Shown piece by piece: positions 1 to 8,796 of a stretch of 64,000 bases of DNA (its first letter is position 1; each line of letters begins with the position of its first letter). The notes beneath the pieces were generated by a model that saw only the letters and a list, made by a program, of their open reading frames with translations, ran no database searches and was not told where the DNA came from. A program made the translations under genes and the position numbers. The stretch is from Collimonas antrihumi (GTDB lineage: Bacteria > Pseudomonadota > Gammaproteobacteria > Burkholderiales > Burkholderiaceae_D), in NCBI RefSeq assembly GCF_018304965.1, contig NZ_JAGQED010000011.1, positions 1 to 64,000 of the forward strand, written 5' to 3'.

Positions 1-1
1 C

Positions 2-400
2 AAGCCACTGCGCTGTATCACTATCGTTCGCAATAACAAATCTACTCCGCTTGTGCTGGCCACTAACGACCTGACCAGTTCTGCACTGGACATCGCCCAG
101 CGCTACAAGGAACGGTGGGGCATTGAGCTGTTCTTCAAATGGGTCAAACAACATTTGAAAATAAAACAGTTCCTTGGCCGCAGTGAGAACGCCGTACGCA
201 TCCAGTTGCTCACGGCCTTGATCAGCTACCTGTTGGTGGCGCTCTACAAACAACGCAACAGTTTAAAACGGAGCCTTTGGGAATGCTTATGTCTTGTCCG
301 CGCAACACTGTTTCAGCGGCCTGCGACCGAGGATTCAAGCTATCGACGACGAAGACGCGAAGCTAGTCAAATAGCACAACTCCAGCCAGGACTATTCTGA
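2..400 (+). CDS. IS4-type transposase, C-terminal part (cut by window edge)
   Basis: The reading frame is open from the first bases of the window, so the gene starts upstream of it. The visible 132 residues contain the IS4-family signature Y-(2)-R-(3)-E-(6)-K as RYKERWGIELFFKWVK, which carries the last catalytic acid of the DDE triad, followed by the usual helical tail (QLLTALISYLLVALYK). The enzyme cuts and joins the ends of its insertion sequence. No terminal inverted repeat can be paired because the left end lies outside the window. Whether the element is intact cannot be judged; the C-terminal end itself looks normal. Confidence 0.85.
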   Translation, partial: KPLRCITIVRNNKSTPLVLATNDLTSSALDIAQRYKERWGIELFFKWVKQHLKIKQFLGRSENAVRIQLLTALISYLLVALYKQRNSLKRSLWECLCLVRATLFQRPATEDSSYRRRRREASQIAQLQPGLF

Positions 401-526
401 TGACAATGTCAATAAAATTATTCCGGACAGCAGTGCGCGTTCGCGGGGATGACGGAGTGACCGCATTGGTCCATCTAAAGAATACCGTTCGTGGCTTAAC
501 TTAACGGCATTAAAATCTGACGGGCA

Positions 527-1078
527 CTATTCGGCAGTAGAAAATACCACAAGCTGATATCTGTTTTGATCGAGGTTGAACGGAGTCAAGGCTGTCATTT
601 TCAAGCCTTGGACGTGAACCGCCAGCGAGTGGGGATTAAGGTCATTGATAAACGCTGCGCCGACATCGTAGTTCGCACGGGTATATTCTTTTACGGCCAC
701 AAACAGTTTTTTTGCAATACCGTGGCCTCGCCACGCTTTGCCGACACACACCGGACCATAAACAAAAACGCGTTGCTCTTGCAGTGTTTTGCCGCCGAAC
801 TGCTGTTCGGGGAATGTCTTGAGCATGGCGTCAACTACCGGATGGCGCGGTGGTGGCGTATCACTTGGCGCCATGCACAGGAAACCGGCAAGTCGTTCGC
901 CGTCCATCGCCACCAGAATCCCCAGGGCCTGATTGATGGCGGCCACCTGCTGCGTGTTCATGCTGGAGACGATAAAACCTTGCAGCTTGTCTTCTTCACT
1001 TAGCTTGTCTGGCGTGTTTTCCAATTGCAACGCGATGATTTGTTCGTAGTCTTCCGGGATTGCCCGTCGAATTTCCAT
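527..1078 (-). CDS. GNAT-family N-acetyltransferase
   Basis: A 183-residue protein with the GNAT fold. The acetyl-CoA pyrophosphate loop is visible as CVGKAWRGHGIAKKLF (around residues 111-126), matching the Q/R-x-x-G-x-G/A motif A, and is followed by the usual helix. The N-terminus IRRAIPEDYEQIIALQ is typical of the family. Members transfer an acetyl group from acetyl-CoA to amines; the substrate here is unknown. The start is supported by AAGGAAA just upstream of ATG. It is monocistronic, between the transposase tail and the divergently read CYTH-CHAD gene. Confidence 0.88.
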   Translation of the reverse strand: MEIRRAIPEDYEQIIALQLENTPDKLSEEDKLQGFIVSSMNTQQVAAINQALGILVAMDGERLAGFLCMAPSDTPPPRHPVVDAMLKTFPEQQFGGKTLQEQRVFVYGPVCVGKAWRGHGIAKKLFVAVKEYTRANYDVGAAFINDLNPHSLAVHVQGLKMTALTPFNLDQNRYQLVVFSTAE

Positions 1079-1269
1079 GGTGTTTTCCTTATCGGTGCCG
1101 TGTTGTTTGCAAGTTAATATTGTATGACACTCCTGTGCGCAAATTGCTCAATTTTAGGCAAACAGGTGGAGCAACTTTAAAAATGCGGCCGATATTGCTT
1201 GATACCACTTGTCTCGGAGCAATAAAACAATAATTGATCGAATACATCGCTTAGAAGTATGCTTAAGCC

Positions 1270-2817
1270 ATGGAAATCGAACTAAAACTATTGCTGGCAC
1301 CTGCTGATGTCAGCGGCTTCAAGCGTCATCCTTTGTTAAAACACTATGCGACCGGCAAACCGCAATCGCGGCAGCTAACCAGCATTTACTTTGATACGCC
1401 CGATCTGTATCTGCAAAAGAATCACACTGCGTTGCGGGTGCGCAAAGTAGGGACACGCTGGGTCCAGACTTGCAAGAGCGGCGGCCAGGCTGCTGCGGGC
1501 TTGCATCAGCGGCCGGAATGGGAGTCGGATATCCGCAGCGCGGCGCCTGATTTGCCCGCCTTGCAGAGACTGCTGGAGTCCGGCACGCCGGTGGCTGAAC
1601 TGCTGTCCGCCCCAGGTCTCGCAAGCCGTTTGCAACCGATATTTACTACGCAATTCCGGCGCACCATCTGGCTACTGCGCTCGCAGGCAGGGGATGAGGT
1701 CGAGCTGGCCCTGGATCAGGGCGAAATCCGCCATGGCGACAGCAGCGTGCCGATCAGCGAAATCGAACTGGAGCTCAAATCCGGCGCTGCGGCGAGCCTG
1801 TTTGAGTTAGCGTTGGCACTGCAACATACCGTGCCACTGCGCGCCGCCAATGCCAGCAAGGCCGAGCGCGGCTATGCCCTGCATTCACCGCAGCCGCCAG
1901 CCACTGTGAAAGCGCAACCTGTCAAATTGGCGTCCGAGCTGACGTTGGAACAGGGATTCCAGATCTTGCTCGGCAACTGCCTGACACACATGCAAGGCAA
2001 TGAAGATGGGCTTGTGCATGGCGTCGATCCGGAAAACCTGCATCAGATGCGTGTCGGCTTGCGGCGCTTGCGCGCTGTGCTCAACCTGTTTAAAAAAATC
2101 ATTCCGGTTCCGCCAGAAATATCGAGTCAGCTTGACTGGCTGGGAGCCAAGCTGGGACCGGCACGTGATTGGGAAGTGCTGGCAATCGCCACGCTGGCCG
2201 ATGCGGTAAGGCATTGTTCGGACCAGGCGCAGCTGGAAAATTTGCAGCAGCTTACCTTCAGCGAGGCAGGCAGGTATCGCCATGCCGCAGCAACTGCAGT
2301 CAACTCTCGCGCCTATACGCGTTTACTATTGATGCTTGGAAGCTGGATCGAGGGACGGCGGTGGCGCGAGCAGTTGAGCGCAGAACAACTGACTGTGCTG
2401 TCGTCGCCTTTGAAGAAATTCGCATTCAAGAAACTGACAGGTTTGCAGGAAAAATTATTGAAGCGCGGCAGGCGGATCAAACAGCATGATGCCGCCAGGC
2501 GTCATCGGATAAGGATCGCCGCCAAGAAAATGCGTTATGCCACGGAATTTTTTGAAGCATATCTGGCGCCTAAACGCAGTCATGCTTATGTCGGCGCACT
2601 AGGTGATCTGCAAGATGATTTAGGTGCCGCCAATGATCGCAGCGTGGCCGACCGGCTGCTGCAGCAGATTGCAGATTTGCATCCCGAACTGGCCGAGTCC
2701 TGCATCCTGGCTCGCAATCTGTTGGGATGTGATCAAAAAGGCAATAAATCTGAAACTGCCCGCTTATGGCAAAGATTCGTCGCATTGAAGCCGCCGATGA
2801 AGACCCATTCGCGCTGA
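1270..2817 (+). CDS. CYTH and CHAD domain protein (inorganic triphosphatase-like)
   Basis: 515 residues. The N-terminal CYTH domain (about 1-200) opens with the metal-binding ExExK motif as MEIELKL and continues with the alternating acidic and basic strands of the triphosphate tunnel (IYFDTPDLYL, ALRVRK, EIELELKSG). The C-terminal CHAD domain (about 225-510) is an alpha-helical, histidine-rich module with the typical HQMRVGLRRLRA and HRIRIAAKKMRY helices. E. coli YgiF has the same architecture and hydrolyses inorganic triphosphate; CHAD domains bind polyphosphate. The substrate here is inferred from the family. The gene stands alone. Confidence 0.9.
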   Translation: MEIELKLLLAPADVSGFKRHPLLKHYATGKPQSRQLTSIYFDTPDLYLQKNHTALRVRKVGTRWVQTCKSGGQAAAGLHQRPEWESDIRSAAPDLPALQRLLESGTPVAELLSAPGLASRLQPIFTTQFRRTIWLLRSQAGDEVELALDQGEIRHGDSSVPISEIELELKSGAAASLFELALALQHTVPLRAANASKAERGYALHSPQPPATVKAQPVKLASELTLEQGFQILLGNCLTHMQGNEDGLVHGVDPENLHQMRVGLRRLRAVLNLFKKIIPVPPEISSQLDWLGAKLGPARDWEVLAIATLADAVRHCSDQAQLENLQQLTFSEAGRYRHAAATAVNSRAYTRLLLMLGSWIEGRRWREQLSAEQLTVLSSPLKKFAFKKLTGLQEKLLKRGRRIKQHDAARRHRIRIAAKKMRYATEFFEAYLAPKRSHAYVGALGDLQDDLGAANDRSVADRLLQQIADLHPELAESCILARNLLGCDQKGNKSETARLWQRFVALKPPMKTHSR

Positions 2818-2955
2818 TTGCTTGGTCCCAAGGCCTATTTGGTGCAAAATACGCTCGCCAAGCTCTTCCTGTAACACCGTGGATGAAGGTGAGCGGGGCT
2901 AGAACTCATTTCACCCATATCCATGAGATGCGTTCTAAGACACCGGAGTGAAATC

Positions 2956-3180
2956 ATGACCTACGAAGAATACCTGGACGAAGTCACCACCTTGATGGTC
3001 GAGTTATACGACCTGAAAGATGAAGCCGCGATCAAATACGTGATGCGGGCGCAAGCTGCAGATTTTTTTACCTTGCATGACGACGATCCCGCCATGCGTA
3101 CGCTGGAGCGCGCGCGCGAAGACGCCAAGACGATTTACGAACAGCGCAACAAGTCGCGGCCTGAACTGTATCGCAAATAA
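2956..3180 (+). CDS. Small conserved-looking hypothetical protein (74 aa)
   Basis: The ATG at 2956 is chosen over an upstream in-frame start because GGAG lies at 2945-2948 and the protein then begins MTYEEYLDEV. It is acidic and helical throughout, with no membrane segment or signal peptide and no recognisable catalytic motif. The amphipathic pattern (VTTLMVELYDLKDEAAIKYV) suggests a helical bundle. I do not recognise the family. It sits between the CYTH-CHAD gene and the pseudouridine-synthase homologue, on the same strand as both. Confidence 0.65.
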   Translation: MTYEEYLDEVTTLMVELYDLKDEAAIKYVMRAQAADFFTLHDDDPAMRTLERAREDAKTIYEQRNKSRPELYRK

Positions 3181-3181
3181 G

Positions 3182-3207
3182 TTTGACAAATAAATTTGAC
3201 AAATAAG
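3182..3207 (+). repeat. Tandem 13-bp duplication with TTGACA boxes
   Basis: Two head-to-tail copies of TTTGACAAATAA(A/G) lie directly after the stop codon of the 74-aa gene. Each contains a TTGACA hexamer, and TACAAT occurs at 3224-3229. The distance from the second TTGACA to TACAAT is 22 bp, too long for a normal sigma-70 promoter, so I call this a repeat only. It is in the leader of the downstream pseudouridine-synthase homologue. Confidence 0.5.
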
Positions 3208-3265
3208 CCAGGCTCAAGACGGTTACAATGGCCGTCCGCAATTTTTCCGCTTCCAGATCACATAC

Positions 3266-4000
3266 ATGACCGAATCCATCCGCCTTGCAAAACATCTCGC
3301 CAACCTGGTTTCCTGCTCCCGCAGCGAAGCCGAACAATACATCGAGGGCGGATGGGTCAAGGTCGATGGCAAAGTGGTGGAGGAGCCAGGGGTGCGCATC
3401 GGGTCGCAGCAACAGGTCGAATTGATGGCGGGCGCCACATTGGAGCCGCAAGATCCGGTGACCATCCTGTTTCATAAACCGGCCGGTCTCGATCTGTTTG
3501 CAGGCCCGGCGCTGAGCGAGTTGGCGTCACAATTGATTGTGCCAGACAAGCGCGCTGCCGACGACCGCGCCGAATTACGTTTTCTGAAACGCCACCTGAG
3601 CAATCTGAACCTGATCGAACCGTTGGAAACACAGGCTAGCGGTTTACTGGTTTTTACTCAGGATTGGCGGATCACCCGCAAACTGGTTGACGATGCCGCC
3701 AAGATCGAACATGAATTCATTGTCGAAGTGGCCGGCGATATCATTCCTGACGGTCTCAAATTACTGAATCACGGCCTGAGTTTCAACCGCAAGCCGCTGC
3801 CGCCGATCAAGGTCAGCTGGCAAAACGAAAAGCGTTTGCGTTTCGCCCTCAAGGCGCCGCCGCGCGGCCTGATCGTGCATATGTGCGATCAGGTCGGGCT
3901 ACAAGTGGTCGCCAGCAAACGCATCCGCATCGGCCGCCTGCCGATGGCTGGCCTGGCGGTCGGTGAATGGCGTTATCTGCTGGGTTACGAGCGGTTCTGA
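3266..4000 (+). CDS. RsuA/RluB/RluF-type pseudouridine synthase homologue, catalytic Asp missing
   Basis: 244 residues. An N-terminal S4 RNA-binding domain (about 4-55: RLAKHLANLVSCSRSEAEQY, GGWVKVDGKVV) is followed by the pseudouridine-synthase fold (FHKPAG near 69-74; SGLLVFTQD near 125-133; EHEFIVEV). Active members carry RLDxxTSGLL, in which the Asp is the nucleophile. Here the stretch reads PLETQASGLL, so Arg is Pro119 and the catalytic Asp is Glu121. From family knowledge the enzyme is probably inactive or altered and may act as an RNA-binding protein. The frame is otherwise intact. It overlaps the convergent permease gene by 16 bp. Confidence 0.85.
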   Translation: MTESIRLAKHLANLVSCSRSEAEQYIEGGWVKVDGKVVEEPGVRIGSQQQVELMAGATLEPQDPVTILFHKPAGLDLFAGPALSELASQLIVPDKRAADDRAELRFLKRHLSNLNLIEPLETQASGLLVFTQDWRITRKLVDDAAKIEHEFIVEVAGDIIPDGLKLLNHGLSFNRKPLPPIKVSWQNEKRLRFALKAPPRGLIVHMCDQVGLQVVASKRIRIGRLPMAGLAVGEWRYLLGYERF

Positions 4001-5472
4001 GTACGATTTTGACTACGATTTAAATCCTTTTCACTCTGCGCAATAAATGGCTGCTCCGCTTTTAAATCAAGTGAGCGTGCGAATAAATAATAAGCGCTGC
4101 CAGAGACGATCAAGCCAATCAGCCAACCTATGTCAATCCCACCTATGGCTTTGGCAATTGGTCCTTGATAAAAGTCTCCTGCAATAATAAAAGGAATCAT
4201 TGCGACAAAGCCGATCAGGTAGGCGCTTATTCCGCGCCATCCCCATGCCCCATAAATGCCATCGGGTGTGAAGAAATGCGTAATTGCATAATGACCGCGG
4301 CGCACGAAGAAATAGTCGACCAGATTGACAGCGGTCCAAGGCACCAAAAAGTACAGCATGATTGCCAGGAATCCTTCAAGCAAGTGCAGCGCCTCGCCGC
4401 TTAGCGCCAGCGTGAATGCCAGCCAGGCAGCGGCAACCACGACCGTAGTGATCATTCGGGTGCGAGGTGTCGGGTGAATCTTGCGGATCGAATCAACGCC
4501 CGTCAGCACGGTCAACACGCCGCTGTAGGCATTCAATCCCATCACGGAAACCAGCGAAATCACTGAGGCAATTACCACCAAATAACCAAAACCGGGCAAG
4601 ACGTTAGTGCCAGCCTGATACAACGCAACCAACGCGTCCGTGCCGCCCAGACGGGTTGCCAGCCAAGCGCCCAAAGCAATCATCCAAATACCGGAAAATG
4701 AGGCGCCGCCGGCAATTGCTGTAATTAAAGCCGATGAACGTGTTTTACGCGGTAGATAGCGCGAGTAATCGGAGACATACGGGGCGTACGAAATATTGTA
4801 ACTGGCACCCGCGGCAAATTGCGTCAGGAACGCGACCCAGCCAAAAGTCGCGGTGCTTGCAGCGGGCGTTATGAGGGCATCAGAGTTATTTGCAAATCCC
4901 AGCAACGCAGCCAGTGTCAGCACGACATACACCGGTACGCTGATCATGAATGAGTACTTGAACACCTTGTGCAACAAGTCATGCCCATAAATCGCCAACA
5001 CAGCTGCAATTACGGTCGCAACAATGGCGACCACGCTACTTTTCCAGCCAAACAAACTCTGCAAACCACTACCCAGCAACGCAGCATTGACTACGTTGAA
5101 GCCGACGAACACCAGCAAAGTCCCTATCAAAGCCAGCACCACTCCGCGATAGCCAAATTGCGCACGTGACTGAATCATTTGCGGCAAGCCAAGTTGCGGC
5201 CCCTGCGAACCGTGAAATGCCATGAACAGGGTGCCAAACAGAATTCCCAATCCGCCTGCAAGTGCACTCCATCCAGCTGGCAATCCCATTGCCGGGCCGA
5301 TAAAGCCGATGGATACCGTGAAAAAATGAAAGTTACCCAGAAACCAGAATGGACCCTGATCCCGCACCTTGGATGTGCGTTCACCTTCGGGAATGTAATC
5401 TATCGAATGTGCTTCAATAGTGGTGTGGCGTGATGTGCCACTCACGTCAATGGCCTGGGTATTTACAGTCAT
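3985..5472 (-). CDS. NCS1-family nucleobase/cytosine permease
   Basis: A 495-residue inner-membrane protein with about 12 hydrophobic segments. The N-terminal block (DQGPFWFLGNFHFFTVSIGF) and the following G-rich segments match the nucleobase:cation symporter-1 family (CodB, PucI and hydantoin permeases). It lies 72 bp downstream of a nitrilase-type hydrolase gene on the same strand, so uptake and hydrolysis of one nitrogen compound is the likely joint role; the exact substrate is not readable. Its 3' end overlaps the convergent pseudouridine-synthase gene. The C-terminal tail is hydrophilic (QNRTQNRS). Confidence 0.88.
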   Translation of the reverse strand: MTVNTQAIDVSGTSRHTTIEAHSIDYIPEGERTSKVRDQGPFWFLGNFHFFTVSIGFIGPAMGLPAGWSALAGGLGILFGTLFMAFHGSQGPQLGLPQMIQSRAQFGYRGVVLALIGTLLVFVGFNVVNAALLGSGLQSLFGWKSSVVAIVATVIAAVLAIYGHDLLHKVFKYSFMISVPVYVVLTLAALLGFANNSDALITPAASTATFGWVAFLTQFAAGASYNISYAPYVSDYSRYLPRKTRSSALITAIAGGASFSGIWMIALGAWLATRLGGTDALVALYQAGTNVLPGFGYLVVIASVISLVSVMGLNAYSGVLTVLTGVDSIRKIHPTPRTRMITTVVVAAAWLAFTLALSGEALHLLEGFLAIMLYFLVPWTAVNLVDYFFVRRGHYAITHFFTPDGIYGAWGWRGISAYLIGFVAMIPFIIAGDFYQGPIAKAIGGIDIGWLIGLIVSGSAYYLFARSLDLKAEQPFIAQSEKDLNRSQNRTQNRS

Positions 5473-5544
5473 GTCTTCTCCTGATTTATTTTAATTTGAT
5501 CGCAGGTGGCTGCACGTGATAGCACTTGGTAATGCTGTGCGTCT

Positions 5545-6372
5545 TTATGTTTTTTTTATGCGCTGTGTCCGTGTGTGCTGATTGATGGTGTCTACCTCTT
5601 CCATCGCCAGCGTCACCTGGCGTTGCTCGAGATAACAATATTCTTTCCGGCTCTCTTGCACCGCAGAGAAATCCAATTGCGCCGTCAAGGTGGAAACACC
5701 GTCATCTGCTTGCAAAAGGACGTCGCCATAGGGATTGATCACCATGCTGCCACCGGCAAACGATTCTCCGCCGGCACCTGGTCCGCAGCGATTTACAAGA
5801 ACGGAGAACACTTGATTTTCCATGGAACGTGCGGCCAGTGCGCGTTGATGCACCACGCCATGGGGATGAATCAGGCCATCGCTGACGATAATCAGTTCCG
5901 CGCCCAAACTTGCGAGTGCGCGTGCCGACTCAGGAAATTCGATATCGAAACAGATTAATAGTCCGATCTGGCGACCGTTCCACTGCGCAGTTGTGAAACG
6001 ATCGCCGGGACTGAAAATACCGATATCGGACGACCACAAATGTACTTTGCGATGATGTAAGACAATTTCACCTGCAGCGTCGATCAATACACTCGCATTG
6101 AAAAATTGATCGTCGCTTGCTTCGGCAAAACCAAGTACAACCGCTACTTCATGTTGCCGCGCTGCTGCGCGAACTTGAACGATCATTTCGCCGCTGACGG
6201 CTTGCGCCAACGCGGCCACATTATCTGCGCGCGGAAATCCACTGAAAACGGTTTCAGGAAAAACCATGAGCTGTGTGCCGGCATGGCGTTGCGATATTTT
6301 TTCCAGCACAGTCGCTAAATTGATGGCGAGCTCACCGTCCACAATCGCTACTTGAGCCATTTCGATTTTCAT
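5545..6372 (-). CDS. Carbon-nitrogen hydrolase (nitrilase superfamily)
   Basis: 275 residues with the complete nitrilase triad: Glu40 in FPETVF, Lys109 in HHRKVHLW and Cys141 in LICFDIEFPE. The enzyme therefore should hydrolyse a nitrile, amide or carbamoyl C-N bond in the cytoplasm. Its partner gene downstream encodes an NCS1 nucleobase-type permease, which points to an imported nitrogenous substrate such as a pyrimidine or hydantoin derivative or a carbamoylated amino acid (inference). A 19-bp perfect palindrome lies 70 bp upstream of the start and could be the operator of this two-gene operon. Confidence 0.88.
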   Translation of the reverse strand: MKIEMAQVAIVDGELAINLATVLEKISQRHAGTQLMVFPETVFSGFPRADNVAALAQAVSGEMIVQVRAAARQHEVAVVLGFAEASDDQFFNASVLIDAAGEIVLHHRKVHLWSSDIGIFSPGDRFTTAQWNGRQIGLLICFDIEFPESARALASLGAELIIVSDGLIHPHGVVHQRALAARSMENQVFSVLVNRCGPGAGGESFAGGSMVINPYGDVLLQADDGVSTLTAQLDFSAVQESRKEYCYLEQRQVTLAMEEVDTINQHTRTQRIKKT

Positions 6373-6442
6373 TGCAATTCCGCAAGTATTGATATGGTGT
6401 GAAACTAATATGATGACTAATAATCAATATTACGGGTATTGC

Positions 6443-6461
6443 GGCACTATAATATAGTGCC
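6443..6461. promoter_or_regulatory. Palindromic operator candidate upstream of nitrilase operon
   Basis: GGCACTATA-A-TATAGTGCC is a perfect inverted repeat with 9-bp arms. It lies between the 3' end of pqiC and the start of the nitrilase gene, in AT-rich DNA. A dimeric regulator site is the simplest reading. On the plus strand it is followed by a T-rich run, so a terminator is possible in principle, but no plus-strand gene ends here. Confidence 0.45.
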
Positions 6462-6529
6462 AATTTTATTTTTTTGATGGAGCCACTTTGTGCGTGGCAC
6501 TTTCTGTAAGCCGAAACTCATAATTCGAG

Positions 6530-7150
6530 TCAGCTTTTGCAGCTTGATGCCGTATTCGCCTTGAACGCCACGACATTAGCTGCAATCCCGTCGGCCGCAT
6601 CGGCCACCGTGCGCTGCACGCCGAGCACCAAGGCATCAATCCCCGAGGCCACCGCTTCGGTCACACTTAACTGGCAAGCACTACTGCGGCTGTTGTCGGA
6701 ACGGCTGATGGTCCAGCCGTAGGTGGCTTGCACTTTTTCCCCCGGCACTGCGTCAAATTCACGCAACTCCACAGCAATCCGATAGACCGGCTGATCTGTC
6801 GGCCGACCGCTGCGGCTGACGTCGATCGCGCCCAGTCGATTGGCAATGCTGCTAGCCAATGCATCCCGTAATTCACTGTTGAACGGTGCGGACCAGCGCT
6901 CCTGCTCCAGGATGTCAACCCGGGTGCTGGAAGCGCTGCCGGCGCTTCTGACCACCAGTTGCGGCCGCGCCAGGCGTTCCGGCAAGGTGACCGGCGCGAC
7001 GTCGATGAATAGTCGCGCGCTCTGGATCGCGGGCGCAGGTGCGGCCAAGGGCGCGGAAAGCGTATAAAAGCGCGTCGGCGGGGAAGCGCAGCCGGCCAGC
7101 AGCAGTGCGATGGCGATAGCGCTGAAGCGCGTCGATAGGATCGATGTCAT
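6530..7150 (-). CDS. pqiC: PqiC-like outer-membrane lipoprotein of MCE transport system
   Basis: 206 residues with a lipoprotein signal peptide ending in the lipobox LLAGC (Cys20), followed by the family hallmark RFYTLSAP. This is the ABC-type transport auxiliary lipoprotein family (PqiC/YmbA), which sits in the outer membrane and works with the PqiB needle in lipid movement between membranes. Its ATG overlaps the pqiB stop codon by one base (TAATG), so the two are translationally coupled. It is the last gene of the pqi operon. Confidence 0.9.
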   Translation of the reverse strand: MTSILSTRFSAIAIALLLAGCASPPTRFYTLSAPLAAPAPAIQSARLFIDVAPVTLPERLARPQLVVRSAGSASSTRVDILEQERWSAPFNSELRDALASSIANRLGAIDVSRSGRPTDQPVYRIAVELREFDAVPGEKVQATYGWTISRSDNSRSSACQLSVTEAVASGIDALVLGVQRTVADAADGIAANVVAFKANTASSCKS

Positions 7151-8796
7151 TATTTATTTCCCTCTTGCTTGCCGCGGATCAGTGCTTCCGGATGGCGTTC
7201 CAGGTAATCGGTCAAAACCCGCACCGATGCTGCCGAGCGCGTCAGTTCCTGCAAGGTCTGGCGGATGTCTTGCTGTAACGGCGCGTTGTCGGACAGGGTG
7301 CGGTTGGCGTTGTCCAGCGTGGTGCGCACGTCTTTCATTGCTGCCGTGATTTCCGGCGCGACATCGTTATTCAGGCTCTTGGTCAATTGTTCGGCATTGA
7401 GCAAGGTGCGATTCAAGGTGCCCAGCGTTTTCTGCAAATCGGCGGCGATCTGGTCGAATGGCACTTTGCTCAGCTTCTTGGCGATTTCGGCGATCTGCGA
7501 CTGGATTTCATCCAGGCTGTTCGGGATGGTCGGTAACTCGATTATCGCATTCGAGGTATCGATGGCTACCGGCGGCGCTTTCGGGAAAAAGTCGAGCGCG
7601 ATATACAACTGGCCGGTCAACAGGTTGCCGGTCCGCAGTTGCGCCCGCAAGCCGCGGCTGACCATGTATTGCAGACGCTGTTTGGCGGTATAGCTCGAGT
7701 GCTTCTCGTCTTCGGCATACTTGCGCCCCAGCCGTTCCGGATAAATCTGCACCGCCACCGGCATGCTGAATTCACGGCGTTTGGCGTCGTATTCTATGCC
7801 TATCGATTTGACCTCGCCCAAGACCACGCCGCGGAAGTCGACGGTAGTTCCAGGCGTTAAGCCGCGCAAGGACTGGTTGAAATACATCACCACGGTTTCC
7901 GACGGGCCATCCGGTTCCTTCAAGGCGGTTTCTTCGTCTGCGGCCAGGTTGAAAGTGGTGTTCTCCTTGGCAGTCATGCCCAGTTCGTTATCCGGTGACT
8001 GGAACGCTATGCCGCCCAGCACCACGGTTGCCAGCGATTGCGTACGCAGCTTGAAGCCGCTGGCATTGATCTGCATGTCGAAACCGCTGGCATGCCAGAA
8101 GCGGGTGTTGACGCCAATGAATTTGTCGTAAGGCGCATCGATGAAAATACGCAGCGTGACACCTTTGCCGTCTGCGTCGAGGTCGAAAGCGGCCAGCTGG
8201 CCGACCTTGATCCGGCGGAAATAAACCGGCGAGCCGATATCCAGCGAGCCGATGTCGGTAGCGTGCAGCATGTATTGTTTGCCTGAAGCGTCGATCTTGA
8301 CAATCGGCTGTACTTCCAACCCGGTAAACTCGTCCTTTTTATCCTTGGAAGTACCGGCGTCGGCGCCGATATACGCGCCCGAGAGCAACGTCCCCAGGCC
8401 TGAAACGCCGGAAGCCGCCACCCGCGGCCGGACTACCCAAAAGCGCGTGTCGGCGGCGGTGAAGCTTTCGGCTTCTTTCGACAGTTGCACGTTAGCCAGG
8501 ACATGCGAACGATCTTTGCTCAAGGTGATGGTCTGCACCAGGCCGATATCGACATCCTTGTATTTGACCTTGGTTTTTCCGGCTTCCAAACCTTCCGCCG
8601 TGCGGAAAGTGATGGTGATGGCTGGCCCGCGTTCGACCAGTAACTTGACCACCAGCGTCAAGCCGACCACCGCGGCGACTATCGGGATCAGCCAGATCAG
8701 CGAAGGCAGCCAGTCGCGTTTCCGGCTTAGCCTGGGCTCGGGTAAGGGTGGTATAGCAGGAGGCGGAGCGCTAGGCGGAACGTTTTCATCACTCAT
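7150..8796 (-). CDS. pqiB: PqiB intermembrane transport protein (MCE domains)
   Basis: 548 residues. A short cytoplasmic N-terminus (SRKRDWLPSL) precedes one membrane anchor (about 31-50) and then successive MCE domains beginning ITITFRTAEGLEAGKTKVKY, with further copies near SPVYFRRIKVGQ and TTVDFRGVVLGEV. The C-terminal 120 residues are helical coiled coil (SLDEIQSQIAEIAKKL). In E. coli the PqiB hexamer forms a syringe-like tube across the periplasm. Its start overlaps the upstream pqiA gene by ATGA. Gene order and overlaps indicate one transcript pqiA-pqiA'-pqiB-pqiC. Confidence 0.93.
   Translation of the reverse strand: MSDENVPPSAPPPAIPPLPEPRLSRKRDWLPSLIWLIPIVAAVVGLTLVVKLLVERGPAITITFRTAEGLEAGKTKVKYKDVDIGLVQTITLSKDRSHVLANVQLSKEAESFTAADTRFWVVRPRVAASGVSGLGTLLSGAYIGADAGTSKDKKDEFTGLEVQPIVKIDASGKQYMLHATDIGSLDIGSPVYFRRIKVGQLAAFDLDADGKGVTLRIFIDAPYDKFIGVNTRFWHASGFDMQINASGFKLRTQSLATVVLGGIAFQSPDNELGMTAKENTTFNLAADEETALKEPDGPSETVVMYFNQSLRGLTPGTTVDFRGVVLGEVKSIGIEYDAKRREFSMPVAVQIYPERLGRKYAEDEKHSSYTAKQRLQYMVSRGLRAQLRTGNLLTGQLYIALDFFPKAPPVAIDTSNAIIELPTIPNSLDEIQSQIAEIAKKLSKVPFDQIAADLQKTLGTLNRTLLNAEQLTKSLNNDVAPEITAAMKDVRTTLDNANRTLSDNAPLQQDIRQTLQELTRSAASVRVLTDYLERHPEALIRGKQEGNK

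Noticed and set aside
3183-3229. TTGACA and TACAAT as a sigma-70 promoter
   Set aside because: The spacing is 22 bp, outside the usable range; kept only as a repeat.
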